A stretch of DNA of 64,000 nt. Origin: Antedon mediterranea. Its lineage: Eukaryota; Echinodermata; Crinoidea; Comatulida; Antedonidae. Within the stretch, counting starts at the first letter, position 1; the number at the start of each line of letters is the position of its first letter. The notes beneath the pieces are model-generated. The model worked only from the letters and a program-made list of their open reading frames with translations, was not told where the DNA came from and did not search any database. Shown in pieces: positions 1-11,212 of the stretch. The translations under genes were made by a program, and so were the position numbers. The stretch lies in assembly GCF_964355755.1 (NCBI RefSeq), contig NC_092673.1:20403001-20467000 (forward strand), given 5' to 3'.

Positions 1-356
1 TGTTTTCTTATGAGTGCAAAAATGTAATCCGATACTCGACGTTTCAGGCCGTGTCTCCACAGCCGATAAAATTAGGAAATTATAGAGGGCGCTATATAAG
101 CATGGACCACAGAGCCGCCATATGGACCATATAATATAAAGATCTTTGTTGGCGTGGACATTTATTTATTTATTTGGATCTACACCTTTAGATTGGTGGC
201 ACACTTATAGTACAAATATACATCTCATAAAATAACAAAATATATAATATATAAAATACAAAAGAAAAACAAATTAACATACAGAAAAGTGTAAAAGCAA
301 ACAAAAAGAAGATATAAACTAAATCAAATGAAAACATAACATACAAACAATCCTTG

Positions 357-1452
357 CCCGAAACACTCCCACTCCTACCTGAAACACTCCCGCCCCTACC
401 CGCAACACTCCCGCCCCTACCCGCAACACTCCCGCCCCTACCCGAAACACCCCACTCCTACCCGAAACACTCCCACTCCTACCCGAAACACTCCCACTCC
501 TACCTGAAACACTCCCGCCCCTACCCGCAACACTCCCGCCCCTACCCGCAACACTCCCGCCCCTACCCGAAACACTCCCGCCCCTACCCGAAACACTCCC
601 GCCCTTACCCGAAACACTCCCGCCACTACCCGCAACACCCTGCACTCCTACCCGAAACACTCCTACCCGAAACACTCCCGCCCCTACCCGCAACACCCTG
701 CACTCCTACCCGAAACACTCCCGCCCCTACCCGAAACACCCCACTCCTACCTGAAACACTCCCGCCCCTACCCGAAACACTCCCGCCCTACCCGAAACAC
801 CCCACTCCTACCCGAAACACTCCCGCCCCTACCCGAAACACTCCCGCCCCTACCCGAAACACCCCACTCCTACCCGAAACACTCCCACTCCTACCTGAAA
901 CACTCCCGCCCCTACCCGCAACACTCCCGCCCCTACCCGCAACACTCCCGCCCCTACCCGAAACACTCCCGCCCCTACCCGAAACACTCCCGCCCTTACC
1001 CGAAACACTCCCGCCACTACCCGCAACACCCTGCACTCCTACCCGAAACACTCCTACCCGAAACACTCCCGCCCCTACCCGCAACACCCTGCACTCCTAC
1101 CCGAAACACTCCCGCCCCTACCCGAAACACCCCACTCCTACCTGAAACACTCCCGCCCCTACCCGAAACACTCCCGCCCTACCCGAAACACCCCACTCCT
1201 ACCCGAAACACTCCCGCCCCTACCCGAAACACTCCCGCCCCTACCCGAAACACTCCCGCCCCTACCCGAAACACTCCCGCCCCTACCTGAAACACTCCCG
1301 TCCCTACCCGCAACACCCCACTCCTACCCGCAACACCCTGCACTCCTACCCGAACACCCCACTCCTACCCGAAACACTCCCGCCCCTACCCGCAACACCC
1401 CACTCCTACCCGCAACACTCCTGCCCCTACCCGAAACACTCCTGCCCCTACC
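357..1452. repeat. 21-bp G/C-skewed minisatellite array
   Basis: About fifty tandem copies of a 21-bp unit of the form CCCGAAACACTCCCGCCCCTA, with variants (CGCAACAC, CCACTCCT, and shortened units). The block around 485-830 recurs at about 876-1221 with a constant offset of 391 bp, including its odd shortened units, so the array grew by a segmental duplication as well as by single units. The minus strand has closely spaced GGG and GGGG runs. Because the unit length is a multiple of three, long reading frames appear by chance on both strands. I see no sign that it is coding. Confidence 0.95.
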
Positions 1453-2236
1453 AGTTTTAAAAATAAAACATACTTCTTCCTCAATTAAAGATAAAAGAAA
1501 TAAAATATAGTAACAGTGTACAGAACTAAATAAAATCAACTGTTAACACAACAACTTATTACAAAACACCCCCACCCCCTATTTTAAATTTACTTAATAT
1601 AGCAATGTAGATAATAGTTATTGTGTCTTTAAAAAATCTTTTACAAAAACTATCCAAAATATTTTCACTATGTTCTTCATCAATTACATTATAAACATAT
1701 AAATCGAATAGGTTGTACTGTATAACCACGGTGCTTGTATAGCGCAATGTCTGGTTGTTCTGGAGCTAAAGCCGCGCGATTATTACTTATAAGTTATAGA
1801 GTCTGTTTCCAAGGAGAAGTTAGATATGTTACATAAAGGAAAATGGTCCAGCGCCCTCTATACACGTACACAAAAGTAATTAGGCCAAAAATGCGATCCC
1901 GTGCTAGATTCATTTCTCTTATAATATAAGTTATACAAGATATGCTACAAATTCTTTATAAAATGTTCACCAGAATCAACATAAGGTACCCTACCACTCG
2001 TGTTTTTCAGTTTACATGTTGTTTCTCATAAGCAATGGTATCGAAAGTAAACTAAAGGTAATCTCATATCTTTAATATAAATTAGTAACCGTTTCTTAAT
2101 TAACCCATCCACACTTACAGACTGATAATCGTCCTTCGATGATTTGTATTTTTACATATCACCTGGCTTTCCTCTACAATCGTGTCACGCACAACATAGT
2201 TTCACCACTCACACGCTAAGTCTTACACACCTCGTG

Positions 2237-2265
2237 CAGGGTTGTAAAATAAATACAACTCCCTG
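2237..2265. mobile_element. Tiny palindromic element, copy 1
   Basis: A 29-bp inverted repeat with ends CAGGG and CCCTG and inner arms TTGTA / TACAA. It is flanked by CCTCGTG on the left and CCTGGTG on the right, a 7-bp duplication with one mismatch. The left arm lacks two bases compared with the copies at 54160 and 62848, so this looks like an older, decayed insertion. Confidence 0.55.
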
Positions 2266-3059
2266 CCTGGTGGATATCCTTTTCTTATGTATTCATTCCG
2301 AATTCCAGAAGTCGCAGTGAAGGACGGACATGTCTGTAGGTCTAACATTTAGAAGGAACGGTTAGAAGTACAGTGTACATTATTTCTCCATTTGGTTTTT
2401 AGAATGTAGACCTAAACAAGACAATATAATAACACTACTTGTACGTACGTAGGAGTTATTGGTCCGTTTTTTTACTGACAGCATGCGATTAGTACGCTCA
2501 ATATGAGGTACCAAAAGTTGTCTCTAGATAGAGGGCGCAATAGTGGGAAAATAAAATATCTTAGGATTATCAATATTATCTCTTCTGAGAGCCATACGTT
2601 GTAAATTTACATGGCTCCGAAAACACTACTGAATGATTGTGAGTGTATAGTGACTATGGTGTAAAACAGTCAACAAGCAGAGAGTCAACCTGATCGGTTA
2701 TAACTTCAGTATTCCAAAAAAAAAAATTAAAAGAAAAAAAAGAATTCAAATCAATTTTGTTTAAATATATCTTTATTACCATGTAAGGCACAATTGAATA
2801 GTAATACCGCCTACTCTAGACTTAAATTATGTACGCTTACATTGTAAATCGATAACTTCTTGCAAGGCTTAGCCACAATAATATACATTGAAATTGTCAT
2901 TTTCCTAATCTAACATAAATAATTGCACTGGCAATAGTCAAGTATTGCACATATTGTTTTATGCTGCTGTTTATCTCATGAAATGAGAGCCTAAAAGAAT
3001 ATTTTTCAAGCATCTTAATAATTAAACAACATCTAAACATACTAACGTCTTCTGTTAAA

Positions 3060-3195
3060 GCTTTGTGTCCAACTTGGAAATACGCGCAATAAGTGAATTG
3101 ACCAATCACAAGTGACAGTTCGGATGACTCAACGCGTCGTGATTGGTCAAATTTCTTGCATTGCGTCCTAGTTGGCCGGGACCAATCTTAAAAAC
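3060..3195. mobile_element. CGCAACGCAAGG-type MITE, copy a
   Basis: A short inverted-repeat element. The left part has ATTGACCAATCACAAG and the right part has GTGATTGGTCAAATTTCTTG followed by GCATTGCGTCC. The same arms recur at 3500, 9846, 23120, 29877, 34920, 35103, 51040 and 51895. Ends are degraded in this copy. Confidence 0.6.
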
Positions 3196-3499
3196 TGCAA
3201 TTCCAGTCAAGTTCACCATTACAGAGGGGATAGATATTCACATTTAAAGGGTTTAAATATATTTAAAATTAAAAGTCGTTTTAATTAATTAAGTCTAATC
3301 GCATGCTCATTAAGAATCTGATCTACAATAGAAAATAATTAATACCTTACTGCATACTTAAACATTGACAAATCGAAGATCATAGCATAAACCTAGTGCC
3401 AATTACAGTAACGCCCATTTACTTTATCAACCATTCAAAAAGTTAATTTGTATTGAGCTACAAACAGTATTTTCTAATTGGTTAGCTACGCTATCACAA

Positions 3500-3815
3500 G
3501 TAACGCTTGGTTTCAATGCGCAACGCAAGCGAGTTTACAAATTCAAGCGACAGTTCTCACAGTTCCATCACTTGTGATTTCTCAAATAAATCCGGTTCGC
3601 ACTCGAGACGCAACGCAAGGACGTAAACGCAACGCAAGCGTTTTAACCAATGACAAGCGAAGTTATAGACAGTTAGCAATCACAAGCGAATAAGCCATCG
3701 CAATTGTGATTGGTCAATTCACTTGCGTTGCGTTACGTCCTTGCGTTGCGTCGCTAGTGGGAACCACGCTTTACTCAGCGTTGCGCTATACGTCCTTGCG
3801 TTGCGTCCTTTGTGT
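3500..3815. mobile_element. CGCAACGCAAGG-type MITE, copy b (compound)
   Basis: A longer, probably composite copy with several CGCAACGCAAG and CTTGCGTTGCGTCC blocks in opposite orientations around 3515-3800. It carries an internal stretch closely matching (in reverse) the copy at 34920. Both arms contain CCAAT-type pentamers. Confidence 0.6.
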
Positions 3816-4204
3816 AACGGTTTTATGAGAGAGCAACAAATAAAAAAAATTAATAAAAATGCTGTAAATGAAAAACAGTTTTTCTCTTAGGCTGACTAGT
3901 CTACTCAAACCAAACAAGAGTTATAAATTATTAAACCGCATTATAGCTTTTAAGCAATTATATACACATTAAAATATCAAAGCTATTAATTTCATAAATT
4001 AACAATAAATACGAAAAATATTTTTTTACAAATATAAATAGACGAATGTATATCATTTTTTAACATTCATTTTTTCATTACAAATGTCTAGTTTTGAAAA
4101 AATATATTGGAATGGTTTGAATACTATTTAATTGTAATAAATAAACAGAAAATATAATTTTGCTGCAGCATTTTCTGTTATTAGTTATATTGGGTTAGAT
4201 GTTG

Positions 4205-7130
4205 TTAAGGTCGTATGCGAGATATACTGGCGTGCGTAGCGGGTAAATACCCACTTAACTGTCGTAATGTGACGTAATCTCTCTTGGCCCTCTCTGTTTC
4301 ATCTGCTGATGGGGGAAACCATACTTGGGTGTCGACGCTGGCTAAATTTGTACCTACTGGAAGATTAGAACTGCTTATCTGTAAGAAATTATGAATAATA
4401 TAATAATAATTATATAACAAATATTACTGTAAACTGTTGAATCAGCTTAAAACCCTGGATTTATTAGGTACTGTACCTATAATTTCCCAGTATCATAGCC
4501 AGATCTGTAATACAGCAGCGTATAAGTATCACATGTGACGCTTTTATCATCGCTCATATGACAATACAGTACTACTACTACTATACTACAGTACCATTAT
4601 ACTTGATATATTGCCATCTGTACAGATACATTACAGAGAATCGGGTGAGTTCAGACAGAGTTAGCCAGATTAGACGCGATAAGTCCTTGTTAGAAACTAT
4701 GTCATAGTACGTAATCACATTAATGTAATTTTTAGTTATAGTCCTCCCCCATAAACATTTTAAATTACGAGTATTTATACAAAATTATTATATTAATCAC
4801 TTTGTATAAAAACATGAATTTGTTAAAAATAAAACTTACAATACTTTCTAATTGAGCGACTATATCTCTAATCTTGGATCGAAGTGACGTAAATCGGCTT
4901 CTATATCCGTTGTGGCCTCTGTAATTATCCTCATCTGCTATCACAAAGGTAAGTGCAGTGTCAAATATATTGATGTTTTCTCTGTATGTTTCAAGTAAAT
5001 CCTGAGCCTATAAAATAAATATGAATGTAGGAATATTGTCACATTATGAACATGTGTAGTTTGATGGCCATGCATTCCAACTCCAAGCTTTGGGGTCAAT
5101 CATGACGGAGTTACAGGGGTTTAACCACTATGACGGTTTCTACTCCACTCACTAGACTCAAGTAAATTTGAAGTTGGATATACGTATACTTAAACAGGGG
5201 TACATCAACAACGAAAGCTTTGGGGTCAATCATGACGGAGGGACAGGTGTTTAACCACCTACTCCACTGGTCTCAAAAGAGACTTATCAATAAAATGAAT
5301 GTTGAAATTGGATATAGGGCACATACTGAAAAAGGAGTAAATCAACTACGAAATTCATCAAATATGATTTCAAATAACCATACATCATTTAGGTACTATT
5401 TCTAAATATATATATTCTAAAATTAGACAGAGTAAAGTAAAACCTACGTTTGCATTTTCTCGTTTGCCAAGCGGGAAATTGTGAATATTTGGAACTCCTA
5501 GAATAGTCCAATAGTAATAATTGACTTCTGGGCCGCTGATTCTTTCGTTTCTCTGAAAGAACATTCGATTTAATTAATTAATATTCATATAATATTAAAG
5601 ATTGATATATATTATATATTATTATTATTATTATTATATTATATTATTAATTAAAATCGATGCAAATATAAAAAAATTCGGCAGCGTATATCTTTATTAT
5701 AAAAATATGGAACAAGCAGCCATTGGCTCAAACCGTAGACGTATAGATATCATAAGCCACGTGATAAATAGTTTACAAAACTTAAAAATACCTAATCATC
5801 TCCCCGAATTGTATATTTTTGGCAAATTTGCAAGTTTTAATTCGCATGGAAGAAACCATTCTCTCTTTTCTAAATACGGTTCGAGGAAGTAAAATAGTGC
5901 ATACTCACGAAGTTAGACATAACAGTGTTCACTTCAATTGCAGTCGTGGATATAGATGACAGTATGCGGCTATATTGCTGTGCTAATGTTGCCGCTGGGG
6001 AACCCGCAGTCGTTAATGAAACCGTTACCGTTTCCGTGGTAATAGTGGTGGAAACCTCCGTCGGTGCAGAATCAGCAACCGCAAACAGAATACAAACTGT
6101 CAAGATATCTGAAACGGAACAGCATTATTAAGATTAGTTATTTCATTTTACAAAATAACGTTTTTAAACGTAATATAAGATGATCTTAGTCACAATATAC
6201 ATTGCCCGCATCAGTGAGTTAATAGCAGATCATAATTATGACGAATTTAGGCCTAATATCTTGGACAATTGCCAAAGTGAATGTGCCCAATATTAATTAA
6301 TCTATTTGTACACATAAAACATGTTCAGGGATTTGTGTTTAAACCACAAAACCGGAAATGTTTAAAAATACTACGAAGGACTTTCTATCTTTTATTATTA
6401 TCCCTTGTTTGATAAAATAAGATGGCGGTATGTCTGAGAAATAATGTCGCGCAATATCTTATACTACACAATAAAATGTCTAACACATCTGAAGCATTCT
6501 CTTCAGTGAATAACTTTCAACTATAGTTCGTTTCTTAATTATATCTACAAAATACCGTAATTGTATAGGTATAATTGCCAACCAAAGCCACCCCTTTCTC
6601 ATAAATTTAGTAAAAAAAATCTATAGATTATTTTATTCTTCTTTTAATTATTGACTATTTTAGTTAGATCTACTCGATACTTAATTGGTAAACCTTTCAA
6701 TTGCAGATCGGTATTTTAAAACATATCGAGTAGGTACTTACAAGAAACGTTCTAAGAATCTGTTAGATTGAAAATACTAATATTGTTCTGTTTTAACATC
6801 GAACAAACTAAACAAACCAATAAATGCATTATTAAACAATAATGCCAAACTATACTATCCCCAAAATATATTTACTAAAATGATGAATTACTCTGTAAGC
6901 ACTATACACGTGGTACGGATTTATCATCAAATTTATTGTGTATCCCATGGAAACACAGTTACTAACTGCGCATAAAATGTGCACACGAATGAAATAAAAT
7001 AATGAGAAATGAAATGAACCTACACGGTTCGAACACGTTTTGACAAACCGTAAAAGTTTTTCGCTGACGAAAAAGCTAATGTGCTTACAAAATAAACAAA
7101 ACATTAATGTTCTTACTTACTTAGATACAT
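4205..7130 (-). CDS. Gene A: secreted IL-6-like helical cytokine candidate
   Basis: Five coding exons, read on the minus strand: 7121-7130, 5909-6108, 5448-5552, 4840-5007, 4205-4378. Junctions are GT-AG with intron phases 1-0-0-0, giving 218 residues. The N-terminus MYLNILTVCILFAVADSAP is a clear signal peptide, followed by a Thr-rich linker and a predicted helix A ending ...VNTVMSNF. The fourth exon (56 residues, starting AQDLLETYREN) aligns without gaps to the 56-residue exons of genes B and D. The last exon, with ADETERAKRDYVTL and SGYLP, matches ADEAERNERDYLTL and ASYLP in gene B. There are no cysteines outside the signal peptide and no obvious N-glycosylation sites. I infer a secreted four-helix cytokine from exon phases, size and likeness to gene D. 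The family link among A, B, C and D is much firmer than the IL-6 label. Confidence 0.75.
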
Positions 7131-7253
7131 AGTAATAGAGTCAAGATATCCAGTAATGTGAAGTTTAAAAAATGACACCTTCCACAATCAGTGAGTGCAA
7201 ATGTACTTCTCAAAATGTGTGATAATAATAATTTGGCATAATATTGCCATCGT

Positions 7254-7262
7254 CTTTATATA
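7254..7262 (-). promoter_or_regulatory. TATA box of gene A
   Basis: On the minus strand this reads TATATAAAG, about 125 bases upstream of the start codon at 7130. A TTCCGGTTCC stretch lies just upstream. Genes B and C also have a good TATA box, 35-105 bases before the ATG once transcription start is allowed for. Confidence 0.5.
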
Positions 7263-8870
7263 CACCAAAGGAACCGGAAGTCAGCCAACTCCAACGCAAG
7301 GAACATCGAAGCGTGTCAAAAGAAAGCGGCTCACTTCTCAAGGGACGTTCTACATGTTGCTCACGAAATATTGGAAGTATCGTCTTAATCAATCCCAAGA
7401 GGCCGGTGGTTCGGTGATCCAGTGTTAACATTCCGTAACGTGTTCATTAGAAGTTACTTTTCGCTGTTTTTATGTTAGTCTAGTAACCTTTAATATGGTT
7501 TAAAAGTGAAAAAACAACAAAACTGACTTAGGATGATTATTTGGCGGTCAAGTCTTGACGGATTAAGTCTACTCACACCTGGTTCGTCTTCATATCCAGA
7601 GTCATACGTCACAGCCATAAGCTACAGGATTACTTCAATTTTTACTTTGTCGTTGTGTTGTTAGTCAGTGTACGTGGTAATAGACAACCTGTTAATTGAT
7701 AATTGATGATATACAACATTTCCGTTAAATTATTACACCACAAATGGAAGTAAAGACACGATCTTAAAAACACAATCTCACAGCAAACATCAACATTTGT
7801 GTATAATATTGCGATGACGAATGCTGTTATTTTTTGACAAAACATTTTTTTTAGTTGAACCTAAAGTTCCGTTTCGACCTAAAAGTACATCGATTACCCG
7901 TGTTAAACCACAAATGCCATGAACCTCTGAAGGGACAGCGAATCATTCTAAACACCCTTGATGAAACGAAATTACCTTACCTAACAAAACCTTAACAATA
8001 AACATATGTACGTTAATAGACATATTTTTTTCAATCATTATGTCCACACACAAAAAAATCACCGACTCACAATATCCCGTCACGAATAGAGTCTGATTGA
8101 CCGCAAACGTTATTGCACCTAGCACCTAGCATGACCAAGGTAATTTCGCCCGCCTCAATGAAATGAGCTACAACATTAATAGTCATGTAAAGCAAACTCG
8201 TTTTCACGTTTCAAAAACCTCCATTCTTTTGTGCATGGATTGAGGTGGTATCATTATATCATCCTCACTAACTACCCATTTACCATATAGCAAAATACAC
8301 CTGGTCTGATTCCAGCCTGTCCATCTTATCAACAGACCATTTTACAAACAAGAACTGACAATTTTCTAGAGACAGTGATTTGTTATGAAACGTTTCGGTT
8401 AGTATTTTTCTTTCTCGTTTTTTTGTTACTCAAATTTGCAAGTTATGATACAACATCGTTTCAAACTGTAACTGTCTTAGTTGAACTATAAATTGTTCTT
8501 CTTCTTCTTCGGTGTCAGAATGCTCAGAAGCGGATCAAACATAATGCACTTATAATCCTATCGTTTACCAAGTAGCCATACAACATTCACATGGATTAAC
8601 ATCAATGTTATATCTATTTTGAAAGCATTTAAATCATCTTCTTGTGAGGTATGAGCCACTCACGTACATATTATAGTTAAACAGTCCATGCAATACCGTA
8701 TCACATCATTCTGTAATTAGCATCATACATAATTAGCATCATAATTAAATACATATAATGTAAGAATAAGTAACTTTTTGTTTAAAGCACGTAAAACTAT
8801 AACAATGGACAACAAATAATACCGCAACATGTTCAAAAAGTCTATTCAACCGTAAAGAGCACTTACTTAC

Positions 8871-8880
8871 TTAATTCCAT
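8871..8880 (-). other. Possible alternative first exon of gene A
   Basis: On the minus strand ATGGAATTAA is followed by GTAAGTAAG, the same layout and phase as the assigned first exon at 7121-7130 (ATGTATCTAA then GTAAGTAAG). A TATATA-containing stretch lies about 120 bases upstream near 9000, the same spacing as for the assigned start. Splicing to 6108 would give a signal peptide beginning MELNILTVC. It could equally be chance or a relic of a duplicated gene. Confidence 0.25.
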
Positions 8881-9609
8881 ATACTTGACATGACAGAAAT
8901 TCGCTGCGTAACACACAGACCCACGATTTGTTTTGTATTGTTTATCCTTGTTTGTTTTCTTTACAAAGTAACGAACATATTTACTTTATTGTTCACTCAA
9001 TATATAAACCAATTTGATTGAATATAATATAAATAAATAATGGTCATTAAAAAAAGATTCATCAGGCTTAGCGCCTAAACTTCTTTGCCTTCATTCCAGG
9101 TTGTACCACACGGATCTATAATACACAATGTTCTTATGATCAATTACAGTACTAAGCAATTCAAAGGGTGAATCAGATATACTTTTGGAATTGGTGATTT
9201 ATTAAATAATATTATTTAAACTACAATTATGCCTAACTAGGGGCCTAACTCGAAACAAACTGTTAAATGTTATATATTCCACCATATACACCATTAAGTT
9301 AACTTCTAGTCACTGACCTATTTTAGGCTACATTGTTTTTGATTCAGAAATGATGTAGGAATGAGCCTTCGAATTTAAAAGAAGGGGAAATATTCCTTTA
9401 AAAAAGGGTACCATATGTTACAATTTGACATCTTAACCACTTTATTATGACACTACACTCCCGGGGTATGACGACATGACTAACACAAATTGAATTCCAT
9501 CACGATGTATTTTAGTTTTGTGTGCCTTGCACTTTAAAAAAAAAGGTTTTTGATGACAGAACTCAAATGGTGAACGATATCACATGCATCCACATTTTGT
9601 TGGTACGTT

Positions 9610-9700
9610 AAGCTCTGTTTACACTATCAAACTATTGTGTGACGTGCCCAAATAAGATAGTGATATGACATCATCATGTCCATTGGGCATATCACATTTA
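9610..9700. mobile_element. AGCTCTGTCTACACTATC-type MITE, partial copy 1
   Basis: Left end AGCTCTGTTTACACTATCAA and the internal TGACATCATCATGTCC dyad are present. The right terminal arm is missing. Confidence 0.6.
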
Positions 9701-9845
9701 AAGTGAAGTGAACTTAAAAGTAAATACATAGTTAAGACATAATACACAAGTTATAGACGTATGTTTTTAAGTGTGTTTAAATGCATTAGCACCTTAATAT
9801 TTCATTTACGTATATTCAGTTTAATCTGTTTGAGATAATTTATAT

Positions 9846-10016
9846 AGTGCGTAACGCAAGTGACGGGATATGATTGGCCAAATTGCATTGCGCGTATCGT
9901 CCTTGTAGTTTTCCTATGTTGGAACCAAGCTTTCGTATCGTCCTTGTAGTTTTCCTATGTGGGAACCAAGCTTTCGTATCGTCCTTGTAGTTTTCCTATG
10001 TGGGAACCAAGCTTTA
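9846..10016. mobile_element. CGCAACGCAAGG-type MITE, copy c, with a 41-bp triplication
   Basis: The left arm has GTAACGCAAGTGACGGG and ATTGGCCAAATTGCATTGCG. The right end, CGTATCGTCC through GGGAACCAAGCTTT, is repeated three times in tandem with an exact 41-bp period (starts near 9893, 9934 and 9975). Confidence 0.65.
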
Positions 10017-10841
10017 ATAACCAATGCTAAAGTTACATTGTTATACACAACAATTTAATTACCGTAAAAAATGTCAAAATGTAGATTTTAGTCCGACTTT
10101 GGTGGGAATATACTTGACATGGTGACCATATTGTTTTCAACGGAAGGTCAATATGCTATAACAATTCGTTCCGTTTTCGAGAGGATAATGATATTGCATG
10201 AAGTTACTGGTACCTTGCCGCGGCGGAATGCGCTTACACGCCACGCGGTCAACTCAAATGTAAGCTGACATACTAAAGACGTAACTTATTGAGTGGATTA
10301 AATAAAATATTAGTAAAGGGATGATTGTTTTGATGGCCTAATATGTGGTTTATGAGACCGCTGAAGGAGGATACAGTGTTAAGTACCGTAACTCACAGGT
10401 GGTGTGGGAGCTTCGTCCCAGGTTCACACGAACACACTATTACGTAATCAATATAATTAAATAAATATAAAAAGTAAATCAACAATCATACAACTCATTT
10501 ACATAATAATGATAATTATTGAATTAATAAAATAGACTCCATCGGTCGACATAATAATAAGCACATTTTTATGCATGTCTTTTGCGATATCGACATTTTT
10601 TCTCGAATATAATATCCGGTATAATCTATTCATAATGTGTGCAAATTATACATTAATTTCTATTAACCATTATTTTGAACTTCATTAGGCTGAGGTCAAA
10701 GGTCAATATCACTATATATAATTTCAATGTCACACAACATTCTCACGTAATCTAATTTTATTACTAATAAATGTATACGTGTAAGTATTTTTAAAAATTT
10801 GTCGAATGCTCAGTGGCCATTGACTTGAACAATGCAGCCTA

Positions 10842-11212
10842 ATTCAATTCAATTCAGGTTTATTAAAAAATATACTAAGTGCTATTGCACAATAGTCTGA
10901 ATTGTGCCAAATTAACATTATAAAAAGTACCCATAACAAAATATAAAATTCCATTTAAAAGTTTATCCAAATATAAAATATGTACAAATCTAAAAATAAA
11001 AACTTAACATACATCACAAAACAAACTAACATTACATTTAGAATATCGCTAAAACACAATTTATTCCAGGCAAACACATTTAAAATGTGTTCCTTTGTAA
11101 AGCAATTTAACGCATAGTGTAATTTAGTAAAAGTACAATTTGTAAACTTAATGTTCTTTGTGTTCAAGGATCATGTAACATTCTTTTGGCCACCTTTGAA
11201 CAATCATTCCAT
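10842..11212 (-). mobile_element. Retroelement 3' end (LINE-like tail)
   Basis: Read on the minus strand, the segment ends with AATAAACCTGAATTGAATTG repeats, a short tandem-repeat tail typical of non-LTR retrotransposon 3' ends. No reverse transcriptase frame is visible, so this is a 5'-truncated copy. Confidence 0.4.

Larger units (their letters stand above)
1767..4204. other. Intergenic stretch with MITE fragments
   Basis: No gene is recognisable here. It holds one tiny palindromic element near 2237, two copies of the CGCAACGCAAGG-type MITE (about 3060-3195 and 3500-3815), and otherwise simple AT-rich sequence. It ends at the stop codon of gene A, so the 3' untranslated region of that minus-strand gene should lie in the last few hundred bases. 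Confidence 0.6.

Noticed and set aside
354-1145. 263-residue proline-rich open frame
   Set aside because: It lies wholly in the 21-bp minisatellite; a stop-free unit of length divisible by three keeps frames open on both strands.
7943-8125. Possible exon of another cytokine paralogue (60-residue minus-strand frame)
   Set aside because: It starts at GTG after an in-frame stop and shows none of the conserved positions of genes A-D.
9893-10015. CRISPR-like array
   Set aside because: Three abutting 41-bp copies without spacers in an animal genome; simply a tandem triplication of a MITE end.
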